DNA from: Bacteroidota bacterium | GTDB lineage: Bacteria > Bacteroidota > Bacteroidia > Flavobacteriales > Flavobacteriaceae | NCBI GenBank assembly: GCA_029557895.1 | Contig: JAKQHT010000024.1 | Coordinates: forward strand, 1 to 64,000 | DNA: 64,000 nucleotides | Reading direction: 5' to 3' | In this document: positions 45,151 through 54,907 of the stretch, piece by piece | Layout: every line of letters begins with the position of its first letter | Numbering within the stretch: position 1 is the stretch's first letter | Translations under genes and position numbers: made by a program | The notes under the pieces: generated by a model | What the model saw: the letters and a program-made list of their open reading frames with translations, nothing else | Told to the model about the DNA's origin: nothing | Databases searched by the model: none

Positions 45151-46686
45151 TTATTCCCATTCGATAGTGGCGGGCGGCTTGGAACTAATGTCATACACTA
45201 CCCTATTAACGCCTTTTACTTTATTTATTATTTCGTTTGAGGTTTTTTGCAAAAACTCATATGGCAAATTTACCCAGTCTGCAGTCATACCGTCAGTACT
45301 TTCCACAGCCCTCAATGCCACGCATTTTTCGTAAGTTCGTTCGTCACCCATGACACCAACACTGTTCACCGGCAACAATATGGCGCCGGCTTGCCAAACC
45401 TTGTCGTACAATCCCCATGAACGCAAATTGTCGATAAAGATCGCATCTACTTCCTGCAAGATACGGACTTTTTCGGCAGTAATGTCACCCAAAATACGAA
45501 TGGCCAATCCTGGTCCCGGGAAAGGGTGGCGTCCCATCAAGTTCTTATCCATACCCATGGTCGCACCTACCCTTCGAACTTCATCCTTAAACAAGGCCTT
45601 CAATGGTTCCACGATTTTCAGTTTCATAAAATCGGGCAGTCCACCAACGTTGTGGTGGCTTTTTATGGTGGCACTTGGTCCTCCGGTAGCCGAAACACTT
45701 TCAATGACATCGGGATAGATAGTACCTTGAGCCAACCATTTGACATCTTCAATGCGATGGGCTTCGTCGTCAAAAACATCAATGAACACACGGCCTATAG
45801 CTTTCCGTTTCAGCTCCGGGTCCGATAACCCTTGCAAAGCTCCCAAAAAACGTGCCGAAGCATCAACGCCCTTCACATTGAGGCCCATACCTTCGTACTG
45901 TTTTAGTACGTTTTCAAATTCGTTTTTTCGCAACAGGCCATTGTTCACAAAAATGCAATAAAGGTTGTTGCCTATGGCTTTGTGCAACAACATGGCCGCA
46001 ACTGACGAGTCCACACCGCCAGAAAGTCCCAACACAACTTTATCATTCCCCAATTGGGCTTTAAGGGAGTCAACGGTTTCTTCTACAAACGATTGCGGCG
46101 TCCAATCTTGTTCAACCTTCGCAATATGCACCAAAAAGTTTTCGAGCAACCTCTTGCCGTCAGTGGAATGATATACTTCTGGATGAAATTGAATACCAAA
46201 AGTTGTTTCGCCTTCTATCCTGTAAGCGGCGTTTTGCACATCGACGGTACTGGCGATGAGAACACCGTTTTCGGGCAATGCCTTGATGGTATCGCTATGG
46301 CTCATCCACACTTGGCTTCCGGTTGCTATGCTGTCAAACAGGGATTCATTAGCTTTGATAAACGACAGATTGGCCCTCCCGTATTCGCGGGTGTTGGACG
46401 CCTCCACCTTGCCACCAGAAAAATGTGCAAGATACTGTGCGCCATAGCAAACGGCCAACAATGGTTTTTTGCCACGGATGTTGGACAAATCGGGATGTGG
46501 TGCATTATCGGCCCTTACAGAAAAGGGACTTCCTGATAGAATAACGGCCTTAAAGCCATCTGTATCGGTTGGAATTTTGTTGAACGGATGGATTTCGCAA
46601 TAGATGTTGAGTTCTCGGACTCTTCGGGCGATTAATTGGGTGTATTGAGACCCAAAATCTAAAATAAGGACATTGTTGTGCTGCAT
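45151..46686 (-). CDS. guaA: GMP synthase (glutamine-hydrolysing)
   Basis: Converts XMP to GMP with glutamine. It has 511 residues. The glutaminase domain carries the nucleophile in [14 protein letters not shown] and His/Glu in [11 protein letters not shown]; the ATP-pyrophosphatase has [18 protein letters not shown]; the dimerisation domain has [14 protein letters not shown]. The start is the ATG at 46686; a TTG at 46692 lies in the promoter box. The box is 3 bases before the ATG, predicting a leaderless mRNA. First gene of a four-gene operon. Confidence 0.97.
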   Translation of the reverse strand: MQHNNVLILDFGSQYTQLIARRVRELNIYCEIHPFNKIPTDTDGFKAVILSGSPFSVRADNAPHPDLSNIRGKKPLLAVCYGAQYLAHFSGGKVEASNTREYGRANLSFIKANESLFDSIATGSQVWMSHSDTIKALPENGVLIASTVDVQNAAYRIEGETTFGIQFHPEVYHSTDGKRLLENFLVHIAKVEQDWTPQSFVEETVDSLKAQLGNDKVVLGLSGGVDSSVAAMLLHKAIGNNLYCIFVNNGLLRKNEFENVLKQYEGMGLNVKGVDASARFLGALQGLSDPELKRKAIGRVFIDVFDDEAHRIEDVKWLAQGTIYPDVIESVSATGGPSATIKSHHNVGGLPDFMKLKIVEPLKALFKDEVRRVGATMGMDKNLMGRHPFPGPGLAIRILGDITAEKVRILQEVDAIFIDNLRSWGLYDKVWQAGAILLPVNSVGVMGDERTYEKCVALRAVESTDGMTADWVNLPYEFLQKTSNEIINKVKGVNRVVYDISSKPPATIEWE

Positions 46687-46689
46687 GTG

Positions 46690-46697
46690 CAAAAATA
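46690..46697 (-). promoter_or_regulatory. -7 box of the guaA operon
   Basis: TATTTTTG on the minus strand, ending 3 bases before the ATG at 46686. Confidence 0.58.
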
Positions 46698-46781
46698 GAA
46701 AGGATTTGGGAAATACGAATATGACTTAAAGAAAAATTCCAAAAGATAAGTATCAAATCACAAATCCAGGCTCCTTCGAAC

Positions 46782-48428
46782 CTATTTCCCTGAACTTGCA
46801 ACAGGGTCAATGCTATCTTCTAACTCATTAAACCCGAGAACCAAAAACTCCTCTTTGAGCGGCTGTAAGTTGTCGGTCAGTTTTGAAATGAACGCTTTAC
46901 CGTATTCTAAATAAAATTCCGAAAAATTGACGTTGCGTTCTTGCAATCCTTGCCTTGGAAAAAGTTCATCCTGCAAGGCCTTGGCACGTTCGAGAATATC
47001 GGAAAGTTTGCGTTTTTGCGCCTTGAGCAAGCGTTGCTCCAAATGTTCAAGGCCTTTTATCTGCTTGGTTTCCTGTGCCGCAACGGCGCCTTTAAAGGAT
47101 TTGTCGGTTTGTTCGGCAAGTTGGTGCAGGTCTTGAAATTGTTTTTTGAGTTGTGCTTTTTGAGAAGAAAAATCGATGTTGATATCAGACAGTGCTTTGG
47201 TAATCTTGTCCATCAAATCGTTTTGGGACAAAAACAAATCTGCTACCGATAGTCCCAATTTTTCCAATTTTACCTTTTGTTTCTGGCTGACGACCAGGAC
47301 CGAATTGCGCAACAAAAGAATTGGAAAAACAACATTTTGAGCTTCAAAATTGGACTTCAGCTGCAACCAATAGGCGAGTTCGCCCCCGCCACCTATGTAG
47401 CAGAGATTTGGCAAAATGACCTCTTGGTACAAAGGCCGTAGGATGACGTTGGGACTAAACCTGTCGGGGTGCTGGGCAACTTCCTGCAACAATTCGTCTT
47501 TGTCCCAGCGTAAACCCGTGTGAAGTACCTCGTATAGCCCATTCTTTTCTACAATGCGTTCGCGAAGGTTTCCTTTTATATAAAACAAATTGATTTCCCT
47601 CGGATGCACCTGTATCTTATAGCCTTTCTCAAGTTTTGAAAGTTTTTCATTGGTTTCGGTCACTTTATCAAAAGACAACTGGTCAACCAATTCATTTTGG
47701 ATATATGGGACAAACAATCGCTTCAGACACAGGTCGTTACCATCAACTATAACCAAACCATGATCCTTAAACAGCGCATTGACCAAAAACCGTGTGGCCG
47801 ATGCCAAATCAGCATGTTCCAAATAAGCAGACTTGAACAGGTCTTTGAGCGTTTCGGCATTTTTACTTTTGTCCAACTGCGAAGCGTAAACGTCGTAAAC
47901 GAGGTCCAACCCGTCCAAATCCAATCCACCAACAGCACCCGAAGCTTCACGGTTCCACTGTACTTTTTTTCCTTTAAAGTTGAAAAAATTGATTTCTTCA
48001 AAATCGTGGTCTTCACTTGCCATCCAATAAATAGGAACAAAATCATAATCGGGATAACTCGTTTTCAATGCTTTGCAAAGGTTAATTGCAGAGATGATTT
48101 TATAAAAGAAATAGAGCGGTCCGGTAAACAAATTCAATTGATGGCCCGTGGTTACCGTATAAGTGGTTCGGTCATTAAGCAACTTGATGTTGGCGAGTGT
48201 ATGGGGCGAAACGTCAAAACCTTCATATTGCACCATCAAGGCATTGGTCAACACATCGCGATAGGTGTGGTCATAGGATTTTTGCTTTTCCTTTATTTGA
48301 CCTTTAAAATTTTCAATGCTCGAAAACCTATTATAATAGGGTTTCAAATGTTCCTTTTGAACGAGATAATCACAGATGAGCGACGAAAAATACCGGGTTT
48401 CGCTATAAGGGATGTAATTTGCCTGCAT
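46782..48428 (-). CDS. bshC: Bacillithiol biosynthesis cysteine-adding enzyme BshC
   Basis: A 548-residue protein that adds cysteine to the GlcN-malate precursor in bacillithiol synthesis. Signatures include YTVTTGHQLNLFTGPLYFFYK, YWMASEDHDFEEINFF, FSPNVILRPLYQEVILPNLCYIGG and a long C-terminal coiled coil (about 400-500). Bacillithiol is the low-molecular-weight thiol of many Bacteroidota as well as Firmicutes. Its promoter region has only a near-match (TATCTTTA). Confidence 0.93.
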   Translation of the reverse strand: MQANYIPYSETRYFSSLICDYLVQKEHLKPYYNRFSSIENFKGQIKEKQKSYDHTYRDVLTNALMVQYEGFDVSPHTLANIKLLNDRTTYTVTTGHQLNLFTGPLYFFYKIISAINLCKALKTSYPDYDFVPIYWMASEDHDFEEINFFNFKGKKVQWNREASGAVGGLDLDGLDLVYDVYASQLDKSKNAETLKDLFKSAYLEHADLASATRFLVNALFKDHGLVIVDGNDLCLKRLFVPYIQNELVDQLSFDKVTETNEKLSKLEKGYKIQVHPREINLFYIKGNLRERIVEKNGLYEVLHTGLRWDKDELLQEVAQHPDRFSPNVILRPLYQEVILPNLCYIGGGGELAYWLQLKSNFEAQNVVFPILLLRNSVLVVSQKQKVKLEKLGLSVADLFLSQNDLMDKITKALSDINIDFSSQKAQLKKQFQDLHQLAEQTDKSFKGAVAAQETKQIKGLEHLEQRLLKAQKRKLSDILERAKALQDELFPRQGLQERNVNFSEFYLEYGKAFISKLTDNLQPLKEEFLVLGFNELEDSIDPVASSGK

Positions 48429-48541
48429 AGAAATGTCTATTACAGTGTAAAGATAAGGTTCTTTAATTTTTTTGGACGATAATTTTAGTTAATTCCGTTT
48501 TCGACCTATATTTACTTTTAGAATTCCGTAAAAACCCTCCT

Positions 48542-51031
48542 ATGAACAAGCATCGCTTTTTTTTGGTCCTCTTTTTATGTTTCGGGCTTTCAATTTCTGC
48601 CCAACAAGTGACGTCCCCAAAAGATTTTTTGGGATATGAATTGGGCACTAGGTTTTCGCGTCACCATCAAGTAGTGGATTATTATAATAAGATTGCTGCA
48701 GAAGCACCTGGGAATATCATCCTAGAACAATATGGAACGACCTACGAGCACCGACCGTTGTTTCTTGCCTATATTTCTTCAATAGAAAACATTAAGAACA
48801 TTGAACGAATAAGAGAAAACAACCTGAAACAGACCGGTATGTTGGGTGGTACTTCCGGTACAAACGACATTGCCGTTGTTTGGTTGAGCTACAATGTGCA
48901 CGGCAACGAGGCATCGAGCACCGAGGCATCGATGAAAACCATTTATGAGTTATTGACAAAACATCAAGATTGGCTGGAAAATACCGTGGTAATTCTTGAT
49001 CCTTGTTTGAATCCTGACGGTCGCGATCGTTATATTAACTGGTTTAACCAAACAACCGGAACACCTTACAACATAGACCAACAGGCTTCGGAACACAACC
49101 AGCCTTGGCCTTATGGGCGGTCAAACCATTACCTTTTTGACCTTAACCGCGATTGGTTTTGGGCATCTCAAAAAGAATCGCAGGCCCGAATCAAGATGTA
49201 CAACAAATGGTTGCCCCAAATCCATGTCGATTTTCACGAACAAGGTAGAAACGAACCGTATTATTTTGCACCCGCCGCCGAACCTTTGCACGAGATTATC
49301 ACGGACTGGCAACGCAATTTTCAAGTGGAAATAGGAAAAAACAACGCCAAATATTTTGATGAAAAAGGTTGGCTCTTCTTTACCCGGGAACGTTTTGACC
49401 TCCTTTACCCAAGCTATGGTGACACGTACCCGACATATTTGGGAGCCATCGGGATGACCTACGAACAAGCGGGACAGGCAGGGCTGGGCATTCTCAATGA
49501 CGAAGGTGAAATTGTTACCCTGGTGGACAGGGTGGCCCACCACACAACCACTGGGCTTTCTACCGTGGAAATCAGCTCAAAAAATGCCAAAAAGCTCAAT
49601 GAAGAATTCAAAGAATATTTTGGATCCACTTCAACTATGAAAGAAAAAAGTTATGTGCTTCGAGGAAAACCCGATAAAATCGAAGCTTTAAAAAAACTTC
49701 TGGATCTGCATGAAATTCAGTACGGTAATGCCCAAAACACCAAGGTCAGTGGTGTTGTATATTCAACCCAAAAAAATGGAACATTCAACACCACCGCAGA
49801 GGATTTGGTCATCAACACCAATCAGCCAAAAGGCAGAATGGTCAAGGTGCTTTTTGAACCCAAAACCAAATTAGCAGATTCGCTTACCTACGACATCACG
49901 GCTTGGAGTTTGCCGTATGTATATGGTGTCGAGGCAATTTCGACCTCAACTCAGGTTCCAATGCGCCAGGTATCGTCCGAAAAACCTCAAACTTCTATTG
50001 ATGGATCAGCTGTAGCTTACATTGCCAAATGGGACAATATGACAGACGCAAAATTCCTTTCAGAATTGTTAAACCTCAACTTTAAAGTCCGTTTTACCGA
50101 AAAATCGTTCCAAACAAAAAGTCCTGAAGAAAACTTTGATAAAGGCTCACTAATAATTACCCGTGGCGACAACGGTGGCATAACAGATTTTGACACCAAA
50201 CTTGTCTCAATTGCAAACAAATTTAACAGGACACTTGTAGCCACCCATAGTAGTTTTTCAAAATCTGGCCCGGACTTTGGTTCACCCGACGTGAAACCCG
50301 TCAACAAGCCGAAAATTGCCGTGCTCTCCGGTGACGGTATTTCTACCTTGGGTTATGGAGAGGTATGGCATTTCTTTGAACAACAACTCTCGTATCCCGT
50401 TACGTCGGTAAGGGTTGAAGACTTCAAAAATCTCAACCTATTCAAGTACAATGTACTGATACTCCCCGATGGCCGTTATGGCCGTTTGTTTGATGATAGC
50501 GCCATGGCACAATTAAAAGATTGGATAAGCAAGGGCGGTAAGCTCATTGCCATTGAAAGAGCGCTCAATGTCTTTGCCGACAAAGATGGTTTTGCCCTGA
50601 AACACAACAAACCACAAGACACCACCGCAAAAAAGAACCTTGTCCCTTATGCACAAAGAGAACGCGAGTCTGCAAAAAATTTTATCTCCGGGGCAATTTT
50701 TAAAAGCCGAGTGGATACCACACATCCCATGGCTTTTGGTTATGAAGACTCCTATTTCACTCTAAAGCTTGACAACACTTCGTACAGCCTGCTTGAGAAG
50801 GGCTACAATGTGGCGTGGCTTGAAGACAACCCTAAACCCATATCGGGATTTGCCGGTAGCGAAGCCTTGAAAAATATTGGCAACTCTCTGGTTTTTGGAG
50901 AAGAACCATATGGCAACGGCAGCATTGTGTATATAGTGGACAATACCCTGTTCCGAAGTTTCTGGGAAAACGGCAAGCTCTTTTTTGTCAACGCAGTATT
51001 TATGGTAAACAGTAATGGCTTTGGACTTTAA
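48542..51031 (+). CDS. M14 family zinc carboxypeptidase with C-terminal DJ-1/GATase-like domain
   Basis: An 829-residue exported peptidase. Signal peptide 1-20 (FLVLFLCFGLSISAQ). The M14 domain has the zinc residues in YNVHGNEASSTEA (HxxE) and the third zinc His in IHVDFHEQGRNEP, with substrate Arg/Asn in DPCLNPDGRDRYINWF and the probable general-base Glu in GAIGMTYEQAGQAG. Residues 590-720 form a glutaminase/DJ-1-like fold (KIAVLSGDGISTLGYGEVW, YNVLILPDGRYGRL), probably non-catalytic. No T9SS domain is present. Monocistronic. Confidence 0.9.
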   Translation: MNKHRFFLVLFLCFGLSISAQQVTSPKDFLGYELGTRFSRHHQVVDYYNKIAAEAPGNIILEQYGTTYEHRPLFLAYISSIENIKNIERIRENNLKQTGMLGGTSGTNDIAVVWLSYNVHGNEASSTEASMKTIYELLTKHQDWLENTVVILDPCLNPDGRDRYINWFNQTTGTPYNIDQQASEHNQPWPYGRSNHYLFDLNRDWFWASQKESQARIKMYNKWLPQIHVDFHEQGRNEPYYFAPAAEPLHEIITDWQRNFQVEIGKNNAKYFDEKGWLFFTRERFDLLYPSYGDTYPTYLGAIGMTYEQAGQAGLGILNDEGEIVTLVDRVAHHTTTGLSTVEISSKNAKKLNEEFKEYFGSTSTMKEKSYVLRGKPDKIEALKKLLDLHEIQYGNAQNTKVSGVVYSTQKNGTFNTTAEDLVINTNQPKGRMVKVLFEPKTKLADSLTYDITAWSLPYVYGVEAISTSTQVPMRQVSSEKPQTSIDGSAVAYIAKWDNMTDAKFLSELLNLNFKVRFTEKSFQTKSPEENFDKGSLIITRGDNGGITDFDTKLVSIANKFNRTLVATHSSFSKSGPDFGSPDVKPVNKPKIAVLSGDGISTLGYGEVWHFFEQQLSYPVTSVRVEDFKNLNLFKYNVLILPDGRYGRLFDDSAMAQLKDWISKGGKLIAIERALNVFADKDGFALKHNKPQDTTAKKNLVPYAQRERESAKNFISGAIFKSRVDTTHPMAFGYEDSYFTLKLDNTSYSLLEKGYNVAWLEDNPKPISGFAGSEALKNIGNSLVFGEEPYGNGSIVYIVDNTLFRSFWENGKLFFVNAVFMVNSNGFGL

Positions 51032-51077
51032 ACCAGATAAAACCACAAATCTCAAATTCTAAAATCGTTTTACAATT

Positions 51078-52388
51078 TCAATAAGCTTCAACAACTTCGC
51101 CATATAGGTCAAAATCGGCCGCATCGGTAATTCGAACCATAGCAAATTCACCGGTCTTCAGGTAACATTTAGTGGCATCGATCAGCACTTCATTGTCCAC
51201 ATCGGGCGAATCGAACTCTGTTCTCCCTACAAAGTAATTGCCTTCTTTTCGGTCTATGACCACCTTGAATTCTTTCCCTATTTTTTCTTGGTTCAATTCC
51301 CACGAAATCTGCGATTGTAATTCCATAATCTGGTTGGCGCGTTGTTGTTTTACAGCTTCAGGGACGTCATCGACCAAATTGTAAGCATGAGTATTTTCTT
51401 CATGAGAGTAGGTAAAACAGCCCAATCGCTCAAAACGCATCTCTTTTACCCAGTCTTTCAAAGTTTGAAAATCGGCTTCAGTTTCGCCGGGATAGCCCAC
51501 TATCAAAGTAGTTCTGATAGCCATTTCGGGTACGGTGTTTCGGAAATCCCGCAATAATCGGGTGGTCTTTTCTTTGGTGGTACCGCGACGCATCGATTTT
51601 AAAATAGGGTCAGAGATATGTTGCAAAGGGATGTCGATGTAGTTGCATATTTTGGGTTCTTTGCGCATTACTTCCAATACATCCATAGGAAATCCTGCAG
51701 GAAATGCATAATGGAGACGTATCCACTCCAAACCATCAACTTCTACAAGGTTTTCCAAAAGTTCGGCAAGATTGCGCTTTTTGTACAGATCCAATCCGTA
51801 ATAGGTCAAATCTTGCGCAATGAGTATCAATTCCTTGACTCCATTGGCAGTCAATTTTTTTGCCTCAAGGACCAATTCTTCAATAGGTGTGCTTCGATGT
51901 TTTCCTCGCATCAGCGGAATTGCACAAAAGCTGCAAGGTCGGTCGCAGCCCTCGGCAATCTTGAGATAGGCATAATTTTTGGGCGTGGTGGTCAACCGTT
52001 CGCCAATAAGTTCGTGTTTGTAATCTGCACCTAGTGCTTTTAATAAACTTGGCAGTTCTGTGGTACCGAAATACTGATCCACATCGGGTATTTCTTTCTG
52101 GAGATCGGGCTTGTAGCGTTCGCTCAAACATCCGGTAACGAACACCTTATCCACAATTCCTTGTTCTTTTTTCTGCATAAACTCCAGTATGGTGTTTATG
52201 CTCTCTTCTTTGGCGTTATTGATAAAACCACAAGTATTGATGACCACAATGTTTCCTTCTTGCTCGTGCACTACATCTTTGCCACTGGCCTTTAGCTGGC
52301 CCATAAGCACCTCACTGTCATATACGTTTTTGCTACATCCCAACGTTACAACATTGATACGGTTTTTCTTGAGCGATTTTGTTCTCAT
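51078..52388 (-). CDS. rimO: Ribosomal protein S12 methylthiotransferase RimO
   Basis: A radical-SAM enzyme that methylthiolates Asp of ribosomal protein S12. It has 436 residues. The N-terminal UPF0004 domain has INVVTLGCSKNVYDSEVLMG; the radical-SAM motif is CDRPCSFCAIPLMRGKHRS (CxxxCxxC); a C-terminal TRAM domain follows. The start is the ATG at 52388; the frame from 52451 lies over the promoter. RimO is preferred over MiaB because of LGCSKN and the domain lengths. Confidence 0.95.
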   Translation of the reverse strand: MRTKSLKKNRINVVTLGCSKNVYDSEVLMGQLKASGKDVVHEQEGNIVVINTCGFINNAKEESINTILEFMQKKEQGIVDKVFVTGCLSERYKPDLQKEIPDVDQYFGTTELPSLLKALGADYKHELIGERLTTTPKNYAYLKIAEGCDRPCSFCAIPLMRGKHRSTPIEELVLEAKKLTANGVKELILIAQDLTYYGLDLYKKRNLAELLENLVEVDGLEWIRLHYAFPAGFPMDVLEVMRKEPKICNYIDIPLQHISDPILKSMRRGTTKEKTTRLLRDFRNTVPEMAIRTTLIVGYPGETEADFQTLKDWVKEMRFERLGCFTYSHEENTHAYNLVDDVPEAVKQQRANQIMELQSQISWELNQEKIGKEFKVVIDRKEGNYFVGRTEFDSPDVDNEVLIDATKCYLKTGEFAMVRITDAADFDLYGEVVEAY

Positions 52389-52438
52389 ATCTATTTCCCA
52401 CAAAAGCAGGAATACCATTAATTTAATTGTCGAAGGTG

Positions 52439-52446
52439 CAAAGATA
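52439..52446 (-). promoter_or_regulatory. -7 box of rimO
   Basis: TATCTTTG on the minus strand, about 50 bases before the ATG at 52388; this supports the shorter start for rimO. Confidence 0.58.
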
Positions 52447-52552
52447 CACAATGATTTAAGATTTTTGGTTTGACATACCGGAATCGAATATTAACAACCA
52501 AAACTTTAAACCATTCGTATATTAAGTTAGTCATACCTAAAAGCTCAATACC

Positions 52553-53641
52553 ATGAACACCAAACTATTCCCCTTGCCTTTATTGTTTTTTCTTTTTCTT
52601 TTGAATTGTGCTTCCGACGATCCAACACCACCCGACGATACCCCCGATAGTGCTCATACATATTTCCCGCCCATTGGTTCTGACACCTGGGAAACAATAA
52701 CCGCCACTGAACTTGGTTGGAACGAAAACCAGATACAGCCATTACTCGATTTTTTGGAAGAAAAACACAGTAAAGGATTCATCATGCTTTACGATGGCAA
52801 AATTGTGGTTGAAGCCTATCTGAACGGCCATTTTGCTACAATGCCCTGGTACTGGGCAAGCGCTGGCAAGACCTTAACGTCCACCGTTTCGGGTATTGCG
52901 CAAGCCGAGGGGCTGCTCGACATCAACGATAAGGTTTCGGACCATCTCGGTACAGGATGGACGAGTGCGCCATTAGAAAAAGAAAACCTAATCAACTGCA
53001 AGCATTTGCTATCGATGTCCTCCGGTCTGAATGATGCTTTAGGCGATGACGTTTCGCCACCAAACCTCCAATATGTATCTGATGCGGGAACACGTTGGGC
53101 TTATCACAATGTCTATGTAAAAATGCAAGATGTGGTAGCAGCAGCCAGCAATCAATCTTGGACCGATTACTTCAATGCCAAATTAAAAAACCGAATTGGG
53201 ATGGGCGGCACTTGGATTTCGCAAAATGCTTTGAGGGTTTACTGGAGCAACACGCGAAGTATGGCACGCTTTGGGCTGATGGTCTATGCCAAAGGAAAAT
53301 GGGAAAACACCCAGATAGTCCCCGAGGCATTTTTGAACGAAGCTACCAATACCTCGCAAAACATCAACCTTGCCTATGGTTACTTATGGTGGATCAATGG
53401 CAAACCATCATACCACTTGCCCATGGTCCAGTTTGAGTTTCAGGGCGAATTGATTCCAAACGCTCCAGCAGATATGTACGCTGCTCTGGGCAAGAACGAC
53501 CAGAAACTTTATATTGTGCCAAGCAAAAAATTGGTCATCGTGCGAATGGGTGAAGTGGCAAACCCCGAAAACCCTACTTTTGGGCTTTCTGGGTTTGATG
53601 AAGCACTTTGGGATAAAATCAATGCTGTTATAGGTCTTTGA
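52553..53641 (+). CDS. Surface lipoprotein of the serine beta-lactamase-like hydrolase family
   Basis: A 362-residue class C beta-lactamase-fold serine hydrolase. Lipobox LLNC (Cys 19), followed by ASDDP, which resembles the flavobacterial lipoprotein export signal (Ser plus acidic residues just after the Cys) that sends lipoproteins to the cell surface. The active-site SxxK is in YWASAGKTLTSTV and the YxN motif is YHN in RWAYHNVYVKMQD. The substrate could be a peptide or ester; a beta-lactam role is not implied. Convergent with ftsY, 6 bases apart. Confidence 0.88.
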   Translation: MNTKLFPLPLLFFLFLLNCASDDPTPPDDTPDSAHTYFPPIGSDTWETITATELGWNENQIQPLLDFLEEKHSKGFIMLYDGKIVVEAYLNGHFATMPWYWASAGKTLTSTVSGIAQAEGLLDINDKVSDHLGTGWTSAPLEKENLINCKHLLSMSSGLNDALGDDVSPPNLQYVSDAGTRWAYHNVYVKMQDVVAAASNQSWTDYFNAKLKNRIGMGGTWISQNALRVYWSNTRSMARFGLMVYAKGKWENTQIVPEAFLNEATNTSQNINLAYGYLWWINGKPSYHLPMVQFEFQGELIPNAPADMYAALGKNDQKLYIVPSKKLVIVRMGEVANPENPTFGLSGFDEALWDKINAVIGL

Positions 53642-53647
53642 TGCGAA

Positions 53648-54601
53648 TTACTTAAAAAAGGAATCTACAAATTCAAACTTATTAAAAACCTGAAGATCAT
53701 CAATCCCCTCTCCCACACCTATATATTTCACGGGAATCTGAAACTGATCGGAAATACCGATAACCACTCCTCCTTTTGCGGTACCGTCCAACTTGGTAAC
53801 TGCAAGTGAGGTTACTTCGGTTGCTGCGGTAAATTGTTTGGCTTGCTCAAAGGCATTTTGGCCTGTAGAACCATCCAATACCAACAATACGTCGTGTGGC
53901 GCATCGTCGACCACCTTTTGCATCACCCGTTTTACTTTGGTAAGCTCGTTCATGAGATTGATCTTATTGTGCAATCTGCCAGCAGTGTCTATTATCACCA
54001 CATCTGCGTTTTGGTTTACCGCGCTTTTAATGGTATCGAAGGCCACTGATGCTGGATCACTGCCCATATTTTGGCGCACCATTGGGACACCCACCCTATC
54101 TGCCCACACCTGAAGCTGGTCGATGGCGGCAGCCCTAAAGGTATCGGCAGCACCCAAAACCACGTTGAATCCTTGTTTTTTAAATTGCGAAGCCAGCTTG
54201 CCAATAGTCGTTGTTTTACCGACGCCATTGACACCTACAACCATAATCACGTACGGTTTTTTATGTTGAGGAAGTGAAAATTCAGTTGCATTGCCAGTAT
54301 TGGTTTCCGAAAGCAGTCCCGCAATTTCTTCACGCAATATCTTGTTGAGTTCGGAAGTGCCAAGATATTTGTCTTTGGCAACTCGCGCTTCTATGCGCTC
54401 GATGATTTTCAAGGTCGTAGCGACACCCACATCACTCGACACCAGAACTTCCTCTAAATTATCGAGGACATCATCATCGACCTTTGACTTTCCGGCTACG
54501 GCCTTGTTGAGCTTTGAAAAAAACGAGGTTTTGGATTTTTCCAGGCCTTTGTCCAGGGTCTCTTTTTTATCTGAAGCGAATATTTTTTTAAAAAAACTCA
54601 T
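53648..54601 (-). CDS. ftsY: Signal recognition particle receptor FtsY
   Basis: The membrane receptor for SRP-ribosome complexes. It has 317 residues. The NG domain holds VVGVNGVGKTTTIGKLASQF (G1), DTFRAAAIDQLQVWA (I-box), IIDTAGRLHNKI (G3) and TKLDGTAKGG (G4); the N-terminus is basic (FKKIFASDKKET) and lacks the long acidic domain of E. coli FtsY. The start is the ATG at 54601; the frame from 54667 is over the promoter and leader. It has its own promoter at 54678-54685 and is insulated from the ribosomal operon by a terminator. Confidence 0.96.
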   Translation of the reverse strand: MSFFKKIFASDKKETLDKGLEKSKTSFFSKLNKAVAGKSKVDDDVLDNLEEVLVSSDVGVATTLKIIERIEARVAKDKYLGTSELNKILREEIAGLLSETNTGNATEFSLPQHKKPYVIMVVGVNGVGKTTTIGKLASQFKKQGFNVVLGAADTFRAAAIDQLQVWADRVGVPMVRQNMGSDPASVAFDTIKSAVNQNADVVIIDTAGRLHNKINLMNELTKVKRVMQKVVDDAPHDVLLVLDGSTGQNAFEQAKQFTAATEVTSLAVTKLDGTAKGGVVIGISDQFQIPVKYIGVGEGIDDLQVFNKFEFVDSFFK

Positions 54602-54677
54602 GATGCATTTTGTTTCTTTTCGGGAGTCAACAATCGAGCCTAATCTATAAACCTGAAAATTTGTCATTCCACAGGGT

Positions 54678-54685
54678 CAAATATA
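54678..54685 (-). promoter_or_regulatory. -7 box of ftsY
   Basis: TATATTTG on the minus strand, immediately after the terminator at 54690-54721. It gives ftsY a leader of about 75 bases. Confidence 0.6.
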
Positions 54686-54689
54686 GGCA

Positions 54690-54721
54690 TAAAAAAAACT
54701 GCTTTCAAAATAGAAAGCAGT
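54690..54721 (-). terminator. Rho-independent terminator of the rpmB-rpmG-DUF4295 operon
   Basis: On the minus strand ACTGCTTTC (54721-54713), a 6-base loop, GAAAGCAGT (54706-54698), then a T run (54697-54690). Nine perfect base pairs. Confidence 0.9.
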
Positions 54722-54746
54722 TGCGGGAATATAGTGTGTATATATT

Positions 54747-54899
54747 TTAGTTTTTCTTTAAAAAATCGTCCACAAATTCTGGAGCCATTACGGACTCAAC
54801 GAACGTATAGGCACCTGTTTTTGGCGATTTAACCATCTTGATTGCTTTGGTCAACCTTTTTGAGGATGTCTGTAAGGATGCTACTGTCTTCTTTGCCAT
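54747..54899 (-). CDS. DUF4295 family small basic protein (ribosome-linked)
   Basis: A 50-residue basic protein opening MAKKTVASLQTSSKRLTKAI and ending EFVDDFLKKN, the DUF4295 family of Bacteroidota. It lies 8 bases after rpmG and just before the operon terminator, so it is co-transcribed with bL28 and bL33. The size, charge and position suggest a ribosomal protein or ribosome-binding factor; I recall an extra large-subunit protein being reported in a flavobacterial ribosome structure and cannot confirm here that it is this family. Confidence 0.88.
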   Translation of the reverse strand: MAKKTVASLQTSSKRLTKAIKMVKSPKTGAYTFVESVMAPEFVDDFLKKN

Positions 54900-54907
54900 G
54901 GCTTAAA

